Shown here: piece after piece, positions 24,481 to 35,989 of the stretch
Layout of the letters: each line of letters begins with the position of its first letter
How positions within the stretch are numbered: position 1 is the first letter of the stretch
Assembly (NCBI GenBank): GCA_020205615.1
Contig: CM035160.1
Location: 121,227,516-121,291,515 of the forward strand
DNA from: Panax quinquefolius
Lineage: Eukaryota; Streptophyta; Magnoliopsida; Apiales; Araliaceae
Direction of reading: 5' to 3'
Length of the DNA: 64,000 bases
Program-made: the position numbers and the translations under genes
The notes under the pieces: model-generated
Database searches by the model: none
Told to the model about the DNA's origin: nothing
The model's input: the letters and a program-made list of their open reading frames with translations, nothing else

Positions 24481-26184
24481 GGCCCTTTAGTGACAATTAT
24501 TTTCGAAAAATAGATTATTTTAATTAATAAATTGATAAAAATTGTTTTTAATTATTAAAAATACTAAATAAATTCCAAAAAATTATTTTAAAGTCTAAAA
24601 AATAGTTTTTAATTATTTAGAGTATATTTCATAAATATTTAATATTTTTGGAATATAAATGGTATTTAATTTATTTAATTATAATATTAAATAAATGATT
24701 TAAAAATGATTTTAATACATGAAAAATCATGAAAAATAATAATATGTTATAATAAAATATTTTAAGTGACTTTTAATATTTTGTGATGAAATTCATTAAT
24801 TAATCAATATTAATGATAATTAGTTTATTTAATAACTATATTAAATAAATTAAGGAAAAATGGAATTAATGCTTTATAAATTATGTAAAAATAATTTAGG
24901 TGTTAGAAAAATATTTGAAGTTATAAAATATAACTTTTAATATTTTGTCATGAAAATATTAATATTTTACTATTAAAAGCAATAATCGGATAATAGATTT
25001 AATTGTTTAAAAATCATATAAAGGTGATTTTAAAGTATTAAAATGCTTTATGATATTATAAATATATTATAATATTATGACATGTATTTTATTAATATTG
25101 GATAATAAATAAATATTAATGATAAAAGAATTATGTGGTATTTAATTCATTTAGATACAATTTTAATGATTGAAAAATCAAGATAAATAGTAATAATTAT
25201 TTAAAAATTATTACAAACTTATGAAAATTATTTTGATTGCTTAGAAAATTGTCTAAGATACTGTTAAGTGTTTTTCCAGAGTTTAATTGAACTTAAACTC
25301 GTCAATTGTCCGACTAGACCGTCGGGATGTTAGAATTTTGTCAGATTCAACTCAGACTTAAATAGTCTGACTTGATGTTAAGTTTTATGTGTTGAATAAA
25401 CAGATAGGATTATGTGCTATGTGTTTAGGTTATTCTATATATATATATATAATAGTATTATATTGTGATGATATTATTCTAATATTGGAGATCCATATTA
25501 CTAATATTAGGTCTTCGGATAAGGCGATATAAATTGCGTAGCGGTAATCAACGGTTCAGGCAAGTTTGTTTTACTTAACTCTACTAAGAGTTATTTTATT
25601 CGGATAAGCTTATGCTTAATCATTGCTGATAGCCATGAATTGTACTTTGTACATATTGCATGTATAAGTCAGGTATGAAAGGCTGATCACCTTCATTACC
25701 AGTTGGTTCAGATATATTTGTTCATGTATAAGACTTGTTCAGTCATAAATTTGTTCCTGCTAGTTCACAATTATATTGTTGAATTATAGCCAACCAATTA
25801 TTCAAATCATTTCAATCATGATATATCGTTATATTATTGAACTTAAACTTGTTGGGCAACTTTCATGCTCACCCTTGCTATATCATGATAAAACATTGCA
25901 GATTAAGATGAATGCGTCGGATACAAGGAAATGTTTAAGATAGTTCCAACTTAAAGTTAATTGTGCGCGATTAGTTTTGTAATAGTGTAGTTTGATAATA
26001 ATGTTATGTGTTAGAAAAGTTATATATATGTATTAAGTTAAGGTTACTCAACCTTGGGGAAAAGTGTGTAATGTCTAATGTATAAACAATTTATGTTTAT
26101 ATCTTCCGTAAATATAGTAATAGTGTTAGAATGATCGAACCGGATCCGCGGTGATTCAGGACCTCGGATTCAGGGCCCTCATAG
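24481..26184 (+). mobile_element. 3' part of an old Ty3/gypsy LTR related to the satellite
   Basis: The stretch contains the satellite's AT-rich sub-repeats in diverged form (24600-25100), then GTAATCAACGGTTCAGGCAAG (25545), GGCTGATCACC (25681), TGCTCACCCTTGCTA followed by CATTGCAG (25868-25900), and ends just before a primer site at 26185. This is the same module order as in the array units and in the LTR at 32220-35335. The LTR start is not visible and sequence from 22503 may belong to it. Confidence 0.6.
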
Positions 26185-26197
26185 TTGGTATCAAAGC
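26185..26197 (+). promoter_or_regulatory. Primer-binding site, initiator Met tRNA type
   Basis: TTGGTATCAAAGC matches the usual plant primer site TGGTATCAGAGC with small changes and directly follows an LTR-like end. Confidence 0.65.
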
Positions 26198-27070
26198 TGT
26201 AGGTTATGAACCTTTGGTAGGAATACATGAGACTAATAACCGCAGTGATTAGGATAAGTACTAACTCAAATAGAGTTAGTGTGTCGGTAGGATTCAAAGA
26301 CGAATCTCGGCGGGGTAAAAGATACAGAGTTCCCTAACTCTGATAATAAAGTTGAACAGTTGTGAGAACTAGATAGAGTCTAAAAGACTAAAAGTGTAGT
26401 GATAGAAGATGGTAAAACAAAATGATCAAGATATAGAAATAAATCGTAATATATACGATAAGATCACCCCGTGATCTGATAAAGTGATAGCAGGGATAAG
26501 AATCAAGCGAATAATTGGAAAGTTTGACCAAGATTCTTTGGGTGTCGGTTTATCTTATGAATTGAGTACAGATTCAGGAAAGGATTATGAATACGGATAA
26601 AATGAAATTCGTGTTGAGAAGGGAGTTAGTGTTAGGTGGGGATTCAATTGAGGATTCATTCGGCAGCTAAGTTGTATGATTCTTTGTATGGGAGTTGAAT
26701 TGTACATGGTGTAAAAAGCACTTAGTTTCTGGCAATGATAATCATTGAAATGTTTGTGTCACGCTATTTGTTATATGCGTGTTAAAAGGGTGATTCCTTT
26801 CTCATGTGTATAACAGATAGATAGGTCATAGGTAGAGGATATAAGGTTAAGTACGAGTTCTTAAAACTCATACTTATGTGACATTCTTGACTCATAGTTA
26901 TATGAAATGTTTATGAACCCCTCAGCGAACGGACGCCAAAGGTCAGACTAAGACAAGTTCTTAAACTCATATGATTGTGGCAAGTAAATGAACTCATAAG
27001 TGTGGTTTGATGAACTGGGTATAGTTGTGTGTAAATGGAGTATTAAAAATTATAGGAACAGATAGATTAT
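26198..27070 (+). mobile_element. Leader/internal remnant of the old Ty3/gypsy element
   Basis: Starts like the leaders of elements A and A' (a GAGACTA phrase shortly after the primer site). It has no open gag frame that I can recognise. Confidence 0.4.
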
Positions 27071-27205
27071 TAAGCAAATGATTATTAGTGAAGACAAAAG
27101 TTTTCCGAAACTCCTAGCTATGCTAGAATTCAAAATTTTGACATCAAGCTAAATACGCCCTCTAAGTTAAGCAAATGATTATTAGTGCTCTGTCACGCCC
27201 TCTAA
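27071..27205 (+). repeat. Interleaved short duplications
   Basis: TAAGCAAATGATTATTAGTG occurs at 27071-27090 and again at 27168-27187 (97 bp apart). ACGCCCTCTAAG occurs at about 27155 and 27195 (40 bp apart). The two duplications overlap. Confidence 0.75.
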
Positions 27206-28140
27206 GCATAAACGCATCCCTCGAAGGAAATAGACAAAGGTGAATGAGCCCCAATCAAAATCTCTGATATGGTCTACATCACGAGTGGCATTAACCAAAG
27301 CAAAAGAGACAATCGAGGAGTTATCCGCTAGGAAACAACCCCTGATGCTGACCAAAAATAGTCACCGAAGGATGCGATCTATATCCCTCTGATATGCAGG
27401 CAGAGGCTCGGATAAAGCGCCATTCACATCATCAATGCTCAAAAGGCCAGAACGGACAGTCCGACCCATTGAGGGCCGAAGTAGGAACTCCCAAGAGGGA
27501 TCAGACTATAACCGGGGAAATATTAGCCACCCAAGGCATAAACTCTCCTGTAAACTCCATCCCTATGATGAGCAACCAATCTATCTGTGTCATCATTACC
27601 TCACATTCAAATTAATGGAGAGACTGAGTATGGTGAAAATAACACTTAGATAAAGCCCTTAGATAATCCCAGGGGCAGCGATAGCGAGGAATAGAAAAGG
27701 AAGGCCTTAGAACCCCAAGAGTGGATAGCCTGGTACTTCAGATGAAGGGTCCGATATAAAGAATGAATGTTAAACCAAATTTCCCTGGGCTGAGTGAAGC
27801 CGAGAACCTACATACGTTCAAAATCAAGATCAAACCCTTGCCCCAAAAGTGAGAAAAGAAAAATGGCAAAAATGAAAATGGCTATTACCTCGTTTACGTG
27901 AAGATAGATCGATGGATGAAGTCTTAAATCATCCAGAAGATCTGGAATCGTTACACTAATAGATAGAAGCTCTCGACGGGGAATAGAAGTAGAAGGAGCT
28001 GGGTCCTCAATAGGAACATCCTCCTCTTCGTATATAGCCTTCGTCCTATCCACCTGAATGGGATAAATCACTGACTCGGTCAATCGGTGAGGCTGTTGGG
28101 CCAGACGAGGTATATGGACATCAAAAACCATTCTCCTCAC
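27206..28140 (-). pseudogene. Decayed minus-strand coding remnant, probably transposon-derived
   Basis: A 110-codon minus-strand frame (28140-27808) begins MRRMVFDVHIPRLAQQ and includes an acidic, Pro-rich stretch. Further along the strand, around 27330-27210, a frame reads DFDWGSFTFVYFLRG, which resembles the W-G-x-x-x-F/Y motif of plant proteins of the DUF1985/plant-mobile-domain type carried by Ulp1-bearing Mutator-like elements. Frames shift several times (27430-27790). The sequence is less AT-rich than its surroundings, supporting a coding origin. The identity is weak; an internal remnant of a minus-strand retrotransposon is equally possible. The plus-strand frames at 27394-27653 are shadows. 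Confidence 0.3.
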
Positions 28141-28939
28141 ATATACGGAAACCTGAAGAGAACTACTCAGCCTATCTGAGTTAATAACCTGAACAAAATC
28201 TCCAAATCACCTCAGAAAGGGTGAGGTACGCCTCAAGTTTTAAGGTATTAAATTCAAATCATTTCATCATGCACGGCCTATGTGAAAATATGCATTACTT
28301 TAACATAATTCCCGAGTAAAGTTAAAATTCCATGCATATTAAATGTCCAGACTCTTAGAAAAATTTCGCCATAGCCTCCTTTATAAAACAGACTATCTGC
28401 ATGCATATAGGCATGACTAGGCGGCCATTCAGTAGCACACCAACTAAAAATCATAAGCATTTCATATATATGAGAAACATTAAGATTAAACTCACCATTG
28501 CAACTAAATTACCATGTGTATTTTATATGAAAATCTATGTTTATTTGTCCTCAAATAGGATAAATAAAGTAGCCAAAGAGGGTGTAAAATGACTGTCTCA
28601 GAAATCAGATTTTTTTCACATCAGAATGTGCAGCATGGTCAAATACAAACATTTACTAGGCCCATTCATTTTTTCAAGTCATATGTGTATACATATTTGA
28701 TACATTGCGTTGAAATGTATACTACATGGAATCTAACGTTCTAGCGGTCAAAACTTGAAAAGAAAGGATGTAAACATTACCAGAGTTGTGCAGAACGTTT
28801 GTACGGTGATAAATTTTGTGAAAACAGCCCGAACTTTGTAGATCTGAGGTAGAAGGTTTGAATTTTTCAAAGGCTTTCAAGTTAAAAATGACTTTTGGAA
28901 GGCCAGAGAGGTATAAATCCACTTGTGGTCTGCCATGAG
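28141..28939. other. Unassigned; possible minus-strand LTR fragment
   Basis: On the minus strand at about 28235-28190 there is a GTACCTCACCCTTT phrase followed by a TTTTGTTCAG, the same type of module seen near the 3' ends of the other LTRs here. No coding sequence is recognised. Confidence 0.25.
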
Positions 28940-30057
28940 TTTAAGACCCCAACTTTTATAAATAAAGATTAATTTTTCTCTAAATATTATTTTTGAATAT
29001 TATAGTGTGGATTTGATATAATGTTATAGTTGTCGGTAATATTTACAAATTTTGCAAAGTAAGTAAGTTGTCATAAAATATTCGATGGGTCGGGGAATAT
29101 TCATTTTATCAGGGAATATTCGTACGACGGCACTGTCATTGGTGGACCCCACAACGAAATTATTGTCGAAGTTAGAAAACGAAAGAAATATCTTTTTATA
29201 AAAATAACGGCAAAAGTTTTACCATTAACTATTGAAATACCGGTTGATAAAAGTACAGTAATACACATGGTTGCATAGTAGGACACAATATTGTACAATA
29301 TCGTTGATTATTGATGCTTACGTGAGAAGTCACTCAGTTTTATTCAATATTTGCCACAGTAATTGTTGCACAGTTTATTATATTATTGATTCAATTATTG
29401 TCAAAGTATCATCTGCACAATATTTTACATTATTAAATCAATAATTGACGCGACACAATTATTCATATTATTAGTTAGCATTATTGACAATGTTTAGAAA
29501 ATTTTGTCGAGGAAAGGGGTTTGGTCATCTAATTGCGCGCCAATAAGGATAAATCCTTATCCAAAAATCCCCTCTTTCCTGGGAATGATCTGGTTGTTGA
29601 TATTGTCAGCTTATAATATTAATTATTATGTGGTGGATATTGGTTCAATTTTGTTATAAATAAAGGAATTTTGCATGAATTATTTGTTGAAAGTTTGACA
29701 ATTATCTTCTCTGATAAAATATTCATTCAAATATATTATTATAATATTACAAATTTTTTTGTTATAATTTAAATGATAATATTATTATTATAATATATAA
29801 TTTTTAGTATGTGAATAAAAGTGGAGTGAAGGTTATCATTTTTATTTTGAATTCCTTCCACGCACTCCACCTTTGCTAAATGATGGAATAATTTCTCTGC
29901 AAAGCATTTGTTTTTCCAAACTTGCAGGCCTCACCTATTGGAAAAATAAGAGATTAGGCAGTGAATAAAAAGGAAAGGTTAGGCATGATTGAAGAAATAA
30001 AAGTTTGGCAGGAAAGAATTTGGCAGGAAAAGTTAGGCAGGTTACTCCCTCCGTTGC

Positions 30058-30065
30058 TATAAATA
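30058..30065 (+). promoter_or_regulatory. TATA box of LTR A
   Basis: TATAAATA inside GCTATAAATAGGGGG, about 1.1 kb into the LTR; the presumed start of the element's transcript lies just downstream. Confidence 0.65.
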
Positions 30066-30464
30066 GGGGGTAATCCCTTCTTCCTAAAACACACCATTTC
30101 ATTTCAGAAATTCTTATTCTATAGTATTGGGAGTATTTTCTTGAGTATAAGGATACTTTGAGGGTAGTTTTTCTGCAATATTTTCTCAGAATAATATTTG
30201 ATATTTCAGTCAAATCCAGTTTCTACTAAGGTAAAGGATATTATTTTATTTCAATACTTGTAAGAAATGTTATTTTCTTTCATACTCCATAGTATGGAAG
30301 GGATATTATTTCATTTCATATTCATAAATTTAAACTTACTATTGTAAGTATTGCTTCTATAATTCCTAAAATTAGTAAAATATCCTTGAAATTTGCGCTT
30401 CACCCAGTATCGTTTCACAGAAATATTTTCTGAACGTTCTTGTTAAATTTTAATCTTTTTAATG

Positions 30465-30555
30465 CCGGGGTACTATTCCCGGGGTACTATTCTTGAAGTA
30501 CTATTCATGGGTTACTATTCACTTGGGTACTATTCACCCGGGGTACTATTCATGA
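30465..30555 (+). repeat. GGGTACTATTC minisatellite in LTR A
   Basis: About six units of 14-16 bp, each with (G)GGTACTATTC plus a few variable bases. The A' LTRs have a shorter, degenerate version at the same place (48410-48480 and 55770-55820). Confidence 0.75.
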
Positions 30556-30754
30556 TAAAAATTAATTTCTTTTTGGTCTAAATCATTTTTGATACAATGT
30601 TATTCTTGAATTTTACTCCACAAAACAGTATAATGTTGACAATTTGGACATTATTGAATTCTGGATAAATTGAATTATAAATCTTTAAAATTTATCCTTT
30701 GTTTTCATTTAATTGAATTCTTATATCATTGTCATCATCCCCATGCTTATATTG

Positions 30755-30975
30755 TGATGAAAGTCATCTTTGTCCCGTAGTGCATAGATGGACTGTTGAT
30801 TGGTATGATTATGACCAGAGATTATTCGGTATAATCATGACCTGTAATGTTACAAATGATGTGGTAAAAGTCGTCATTGGCCCGTAGTGTATTGATGGAT
30901 AGTTGTTGGCATGATCATGACCATTGGTGATAATAATGAATATCCTTGGCCCATATTGCATGGATAATTCAGTGA
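30755..30975 (+). repeat. CCCGTAGTG-containing ~55-70 bp repeats in LTR A
   Basis: Three imperfect units around ATCTTTGTCCCGTAGTGCATAG (30767), CATTGGCCCGTAGTGTATTG (30874) and CCTTGGCCCATATTGCATGG (30943). Equivalent units are at 48714-48850 and 56056-56200 in A'. Confidence 0.7.
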
Positions 30976-31512
30976 TGTGGATTATTTATTGAGCTGAGTT
31001 TCAGCGATAAAATTGATGATAAACTTTTAAATCATAGAAGTTAGTAGATATCATGCTCTACTTGACTCTTCTAATGGATCGTTTGTTCCGCTGCAGTTAA
31101 ACTTGTTGTCTATTATATTCTATAAGTTTAACCATGTTGAAGGCTAAGGATAATTTATTTTGCATTATCTTAGTCGTAATATTCTTTACTGGGCTAGTTG
31201 AGTTCACCCTTTGCTTTCACTGTTCTCTTCAAGAATTGAGAATATAGCTGGGACTAGTCGGGGAACGGAGTGACGGTCCAGATGGTTGTTTTAGTAGTCC
31301 TCACTATTCTATGAAATAGTGTTATAATAATTATAATAGGATTGAATTTGAGTTTGGATATTGTCTAGAAGATAATATTCGTGTTAAAACTCTCATCATA
31401 TGTTTCGTCGTATATACACGACAATTGCATTAATTAAGTTGTATTTGAATTTTGTACCATGCATTTTGTGACTCGGAATGGGTGATGTATACCCATTTTG
31501 GGGGCGTCACAG

Positions 31513-31525
31513 TTGGTATCAAAGC
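31513..31525 (+). promoter_or_regulatory. Primer-binding site of element A
   Basis: TTGGTATCAAAGC lies one base after the LTR end; initiator Met tRNA type. Confidence 0.75.
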
Positions 31526-31698
31526 TTAGGGATATGATCCCTGGCTCAGATGTGAGACTAGATCTAGGAAGGGAGAGACGAGAAATTCCTTCGCTAGTAT
31601 GACCTACCTAAGTTTAGTTGGTATTTATTTGGTCGGTCGGAGTATAGGGATAATATGTGATATGTTAATTAACCCTTGTTTTGTGGTAGTATTTGATA

Positions 31699-32219
31699 AT
31701 GGCATCCGAAAATGTTGAGATAAGCAATGAAGCACATGAGACCGTTGAGTCACCAGCGATCAATACCCAGGATAATATGCATCAGGATGGCAATAATCCT
31801 CAGGAAAACAATAACGCTGGCCAAATGATGAACGATGGGATGTTCAGAGGCTTTATGCAATTCATGCAACATCAGGCGAGAACGACTCCTGTTCAAAATG
31901 CAGGTGGAAACACTGGCAACTCTTGGATGGTCACCGTAAAACAGTTCAAGGAGCTGGGACCACCGGAGTTTTTGGGAGAGCCAAACCCACTTAAGGCAGA
32001 GACGTGGATAAAGTAGATTACCAAGATATTTGATATCTTGGGATGCTTCGAGGAGAAAAAGGTTCCCTTTGCCACCTTCATGTTGCGAGGAGAGGCAGAT
32101 TACTGGTGGGAATCTGTAAAGCGTACTCAACATGCCGCACTGAAGATGTCTTGGGAGAAATTCTAAGAACTTTTTAACGACAAGTACTTTCCCGAAAGTA
32201 TTCGTCACATGAAGGAGGT
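31699..32219 (+). pseudogene. Truncated gag of element A
   Basis: Gag packages the retrotransposon RNA into virus-like particles. ATG at 31699 gives MASENVEISNEAHETVE, then KQFKELGPPEFLGEPNP, and further on the ATFMLRGEADYWWESVKR block typical of the plant Ty3/gypsy gag domain. The frame has stop codons at 32014-32016 (K-stop, where relatives have Q) and about 32164, both consistent with CAG/CAA to TAG/TAA. It is cut at 32219 by the LTR of element B, so the zinc knuckle and pol are outside the window or lost. The closest relative here is the gag of A' (49577 onward). Confidence 0.8.
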
Positions 32220-35200
32220 TGTAACGCCCGGAAAAATCAAACCATTTGTAAATACGTTTATAATGAATAAAATAATATTATTTGTTATTATTATGTGTTG
32301 ATAAGATGTATGTCGTTCTATAACCTAGCAACGTCGGAATATCGTAGTATTTGAATCACGTGAGAGAATTAAAGTGATTGAATTTCCAAAACGAAAATAA
32401 AAGTTTTTCGAGAAAGTTTATGAAAAACACTATTCATCGGTTATCGCTCGGGAATTATTTTTGAACTTTCGAGAAATACGTAACGTTATAATATCAAGGC
32501 GAGATGGATTATGTAATAATAATCTAAGTATGGAAAACGTAAGATTTCGTATGCAGTTCAAGAATGTTATGTATTAATTTATAATGAATTAAACTCGTGG
32601 ATTGTGTATGAAGTGCAAGTCCATAAGCTTTAAGGGGCAAGCCCAAGATGAACTAAGGTTAAGCCCAAGTAGTTAATAATGTGAAGCCCAAGCTATATTA
32701 AAGCAAGCCTAAAAGATAAGCTAATTAAACTAAACCTAAGCCCAAATGGTGATCCAATGGGTAAAGTAGTATCAATGGGGCTAACCATGGGTGAAGTAGT
32801 TGGCAAGAACTTGGTGTGATGGGCAAGAATTAAGAGTGATGAGTAAGATTACTTAGGCTTTAAGACATAAATAGTAAGGAGGTTAACTAAGGAGGTGGGA
32901 TGTCTTAATGACATTAATACCCTAACCTTAGCCCCTCTATAAATAGTAAGCTTGGATTTGTCATTTACTTGTTCAAATTTCATCCAACAAACTCTCCTTA
33001 CAAACAACTTATTTGTTAGAGCTAATAAGCACTTTGAAGCTTAAACCTTCCATTGTTAGACTTCCAAAGAAAGAGAAGTTAGTCTTCAAAGGAAATTGAT
33101 CTTGTCTCTTCTATCTCTATCATAGTACGGTGATAAGAGAAGTGTAATCTAATGAACTTATATGCTAAAAACAAATCAGAAGTGGATAAGCAATGGACTT
33201 AAGCCGAATAAGTTATGAATAAGTAACTTAAACTTAAACAAGTTATGAACTTATAGAATACACATATGAACCCGTCATATGATTAAACTTAAGAAGTTGA
33301 ATAATAAGATGTAAGCATGTAGCTTAAATGACTTAATTAAGAGTAAGTCATAAGGAAATGAAAGTCTTGTATGATAAAAATTATTAAGTTATGAACTCAT
33401 AAGAAATAAGCCATAATCTAATTTGAATGTAAGTTGTTGTATCATGTAAGTTGAGATGTCTAGATATTGAAATGAATCCATTTGGAATGATAAACAAATA
33501 GTTAATAATAAAGTTTTGCCGGAATTCACACAATTGCACGACAATTGTCGAATTCGTGAAATTATCGGAATGTAAGTTGTATTTTGTGTTTGAACTCAGA
33601 AACATTGGTTTTCGATGGAGACAAGTCGTATTTGGCACTATAGCTTAGAATGAAGAAACGAGTGTTGAACGTTCACAAATGTTTATCGTTTTTGTTAAAA
33701 ATGGACTAATTGGTGAATTTTTAGCAAACGAAGTCAAATAGATAAAATTCATGCATGAACACAAAGAATATGTGATTTATGAACCGAAGGCTTTTGAACG
33801 AACCAATTCGGACTTATAACGAAGAAGTTACGAGTCCGGGAATTTTACAATTCTAAAAGTCTATCAAAATTTTTCAGGCACGAGTCATGCGGCGACTCAA
33901 GTTAAAAGACCCAAGGCGTCGCGCAATGGCAAAAGCGGGCATCATCCATCGGAGAGTCAATCATGGCGCGATCCATAACGAAGGGACTCGCGCCACAGTG
34001 CCGAGTCTGGTTTCTAGGCAATAACAGGTGACGCCGCATCGCGGAACCAAGAGTAATAATCAGCGCCGCAGCGCCAGCCTTATAACCTAAACAATAATGA
34101 ATGTTTACATGTTGAACATTATTAGTAATTGATGAACATTTAATTAAGGATCTTAATGAAACATTGTTAAGACATAATTAAGCCTTAAGTATGACCACTT
34201 ATGGTCAAGTTAAGTCAATTACATATGAACGTAAGAATGACCTAACGAAAAGCAAGAACCAATAATGACAAATCTAATACGTGATTAGATTGAGAAGAAG
34301 GGTAAGATTCTTTAGCAACCATGTATGACTATTCATGACCTAATGTGCTATGTGATGTTATCCTCTATTGTAGATACCTTAAAGACCTAAAGTGAACGTG
34401 TTATATCTGTAAGCAGACGCTAAAGGCAAGTACTCTAACCCTTGTTCCAATTCGATCTGGACAAGTTTTGTGACTCATGTATTCTTTGCACGAGTTAATA
34501 TCTGATGAAGTCAAAGCCAAATTCCTTCGGCTAGACTTGCGATATGTTGGATTTCTTTTAAATCTTTCTAGTATATGCAATGATTTACTAAACTAATATT
34601 GTTGTGGTTTTCAAAAGGAGACTGAGTATGCTAAATTGTTTTGTCGTCAAACGACAGGCACGTGAGGTTGCCACAACTTAAACGTATACACGTTTAATGA
34701 ATGTAGTGTTGATCAACATAGAGTACTATAGGCTGATCACCTAGACGTGCTCATAAGCTATGCCGGACTTACAGACTTCGTGCCAGGATGTCCTTTTTAA
34801 AAGTACTTATTAAATGCTCATGGTCTTGGACCGAGAATTGATGTTTTACTGAATATTATTATTGTAAAATGTTTTAAAGGAAAAGAAGTGCTATTTTGAA
34901 CTATCAAAAGTACATCGTAACTATTGTTCAGTTATTGAAGATATACGATTCCTATGTCTCAAGCATGCTATTTTCCTTGAATTGTTGTACTTGCTGAGCT
35001 AGTTAGGCTCACTCTTGCTTGAACCATATGAATGCAGCTAAGACCGAATGGACCGACGGATCCGGCAAAGATAAAGGGAAGGCTAAGGTGAACCCTTAAA
35101 AGTACCTATGTAATAGTATAAGTTTTGTAATGATAATATTCTATTCTATGACCAAGACAAATGTAATGGTTATAAAGAACTTGGGAGAATGTTAATATTA

Positions 35201-35335
35201 TTTTGAATATATATATAAGACATATTTGTTCTTTTGAGGCCTTTCGATTGAATGTTTGTGTGAACAGTAGCACCGTGTAGCACCGTGTAACACCATCTAT
35301 TGGGTTGGAAGATACCCGGATTTGGGGGCGTCACA
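32220..35335 (+). mobile_element. 5' LTR of Ty3/gypsy element B
   Basis: Runs from TGTAACGCCCGGAAAAATC to TTTGGGGGCGTCACA (TG...CA), 3116 bp, inserted in the gag of element A. TATA box at 32938. A GC-rich patch at 33880-34080 (many CGC/GCG) stands out. At 34700-34795 it shares AATGTAGTGTTGATCAACA, GGCTGATCACC and TAAGCTATGCCGG with the satellite units, and near 34410 GTAAGCAGACGCTAAAGGCAAG corresponds to the satellite's GTAAGCAACGCATCAGGCAAG. Near 35010 GGCTCACTCTTGCTT is followed by ATGCAG. Confidence 0.85.
32938..32945 (+). promoter_or_regulatory. TATA box of LTR B
   Basis: TATAAATA in CCCCTCTATAAATAGTAAGC, about 720 bp into the LTR. Confidence 0.65.
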
Positions 35336-35337
35336 GG

Positions 35338-35350
35338 TTGGTATCAAAGC
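35338..35350 (+). promoter_or_regulatory. Primer-binding site of element B
   Basis: TTGGTATCAAAGC lies two bases after the LTR end; initiator Met tRNA type. Confidence 0.75.
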
Positions 35351-35513
35351 ATTAGGTTATAAAACTTAAGGGGGAAATAAACCTTAAATCATAACCTTAA
35401 GAAAAGTCAAAGAAATAAAAGATGGAAAATAACCTTGTAAAAATGCATTTTATATGTTATGTGTTTTTATTATTCTACTGACGTGTACTAATCAAACTTT
35501 TGTGTTGTTGTAG

Positions 35514-35989
35514 ATGTCAGGAGAAAATAGAGATGTACAAGTAATCAGTGAAGGATTGGTTAATTAGTTAGAGATTATACCGAGCCCCATAACAGTAGAT
35601 CCCGAGATAGTAGTGGTTGAGTATGGAGACTCAAAGAGTTTAGATCTCATGTCGGTGTTTGACGACATGATAGAAGAAGAGGTGGAGGTGGTGTCCTTCA
35701 ATCCATTAGCTATAGCGGCAGAGATGACTCTAGGGGAGTCGATGATGTCACTTTTATGTCAATATGGATAGAAACATCCACTACTGTCAGTGGTTAAGGA
35801 GCTGAAAGCAGAGCTCCAAGCGGTCATACAGGATAAGACGGACGTGGAGCCCATGTGGGAGCAGGAGCATGATAAAAGGGTTTTGGCTAAGGACAAGGTC
35901 CACGAGCTGAAACGGGAGGTCTTTGAGCTTAGGGGAGAGCTAAAGACCAAGAAACAGAAGATAGGGAGAATGACCTATATTCATAAGAG
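35514..35989 (+). pseudogene. Extra ORF of element B upstream of gag, first part (coiled coil)
   Basis: ATG at 35514 gives MSGENRDVQVISEGLVN, then an acidic region (FDDMIEEEVEVVSFNP), then a Lys/Glu-rich heptad-like stretch (VKELKAELQAVIQD and DKVHELKREVFELRGELKTK) that looks like a coiled coil. Two in-frame TAG stops (35565 and about 35769) are each one C-to-T change from CAG. It is interrupted at 35989 by the Ty1/copia element and continues at 45208. It is neither gag nor pol: B's gag starts separately at 45654. Additional 5' ORFs are known in Ogre/Tat-type Ty3/gypsy elements; its presence in an element with chromovirus-like pol is unusual. The function is unknown. Confidence 0.6.

Larger units (their letters stand above)
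28940..31511 (+). mobile_element. 5' LTR of Ty3/gypsy element A
   Basis: The start (about 28940, TTAAGACCCCAACTTTT) aligns with the TGTAAGACCCCAACTTATT start of the A' LTR. The end GGGTGATGTATACCCATTTTGGGGGCGTCACA is shared with A' and is followed by a primer site. About 2.57 kb long. It contains the TATA box at 30058, a GGGTACTATTC minisatellite at 30465-30555, and repeats with CCCGTAGTG at 30755-30975. The first bases deviate from the TG consensus. The 3' LTR is outside the window. Confidence 0.8.

Noticed and set aside
31750..32208. A 152-codon minus-strand frame opposite gag A
   Set aside because: Shadow of the gag coding sequence on the plus strand.
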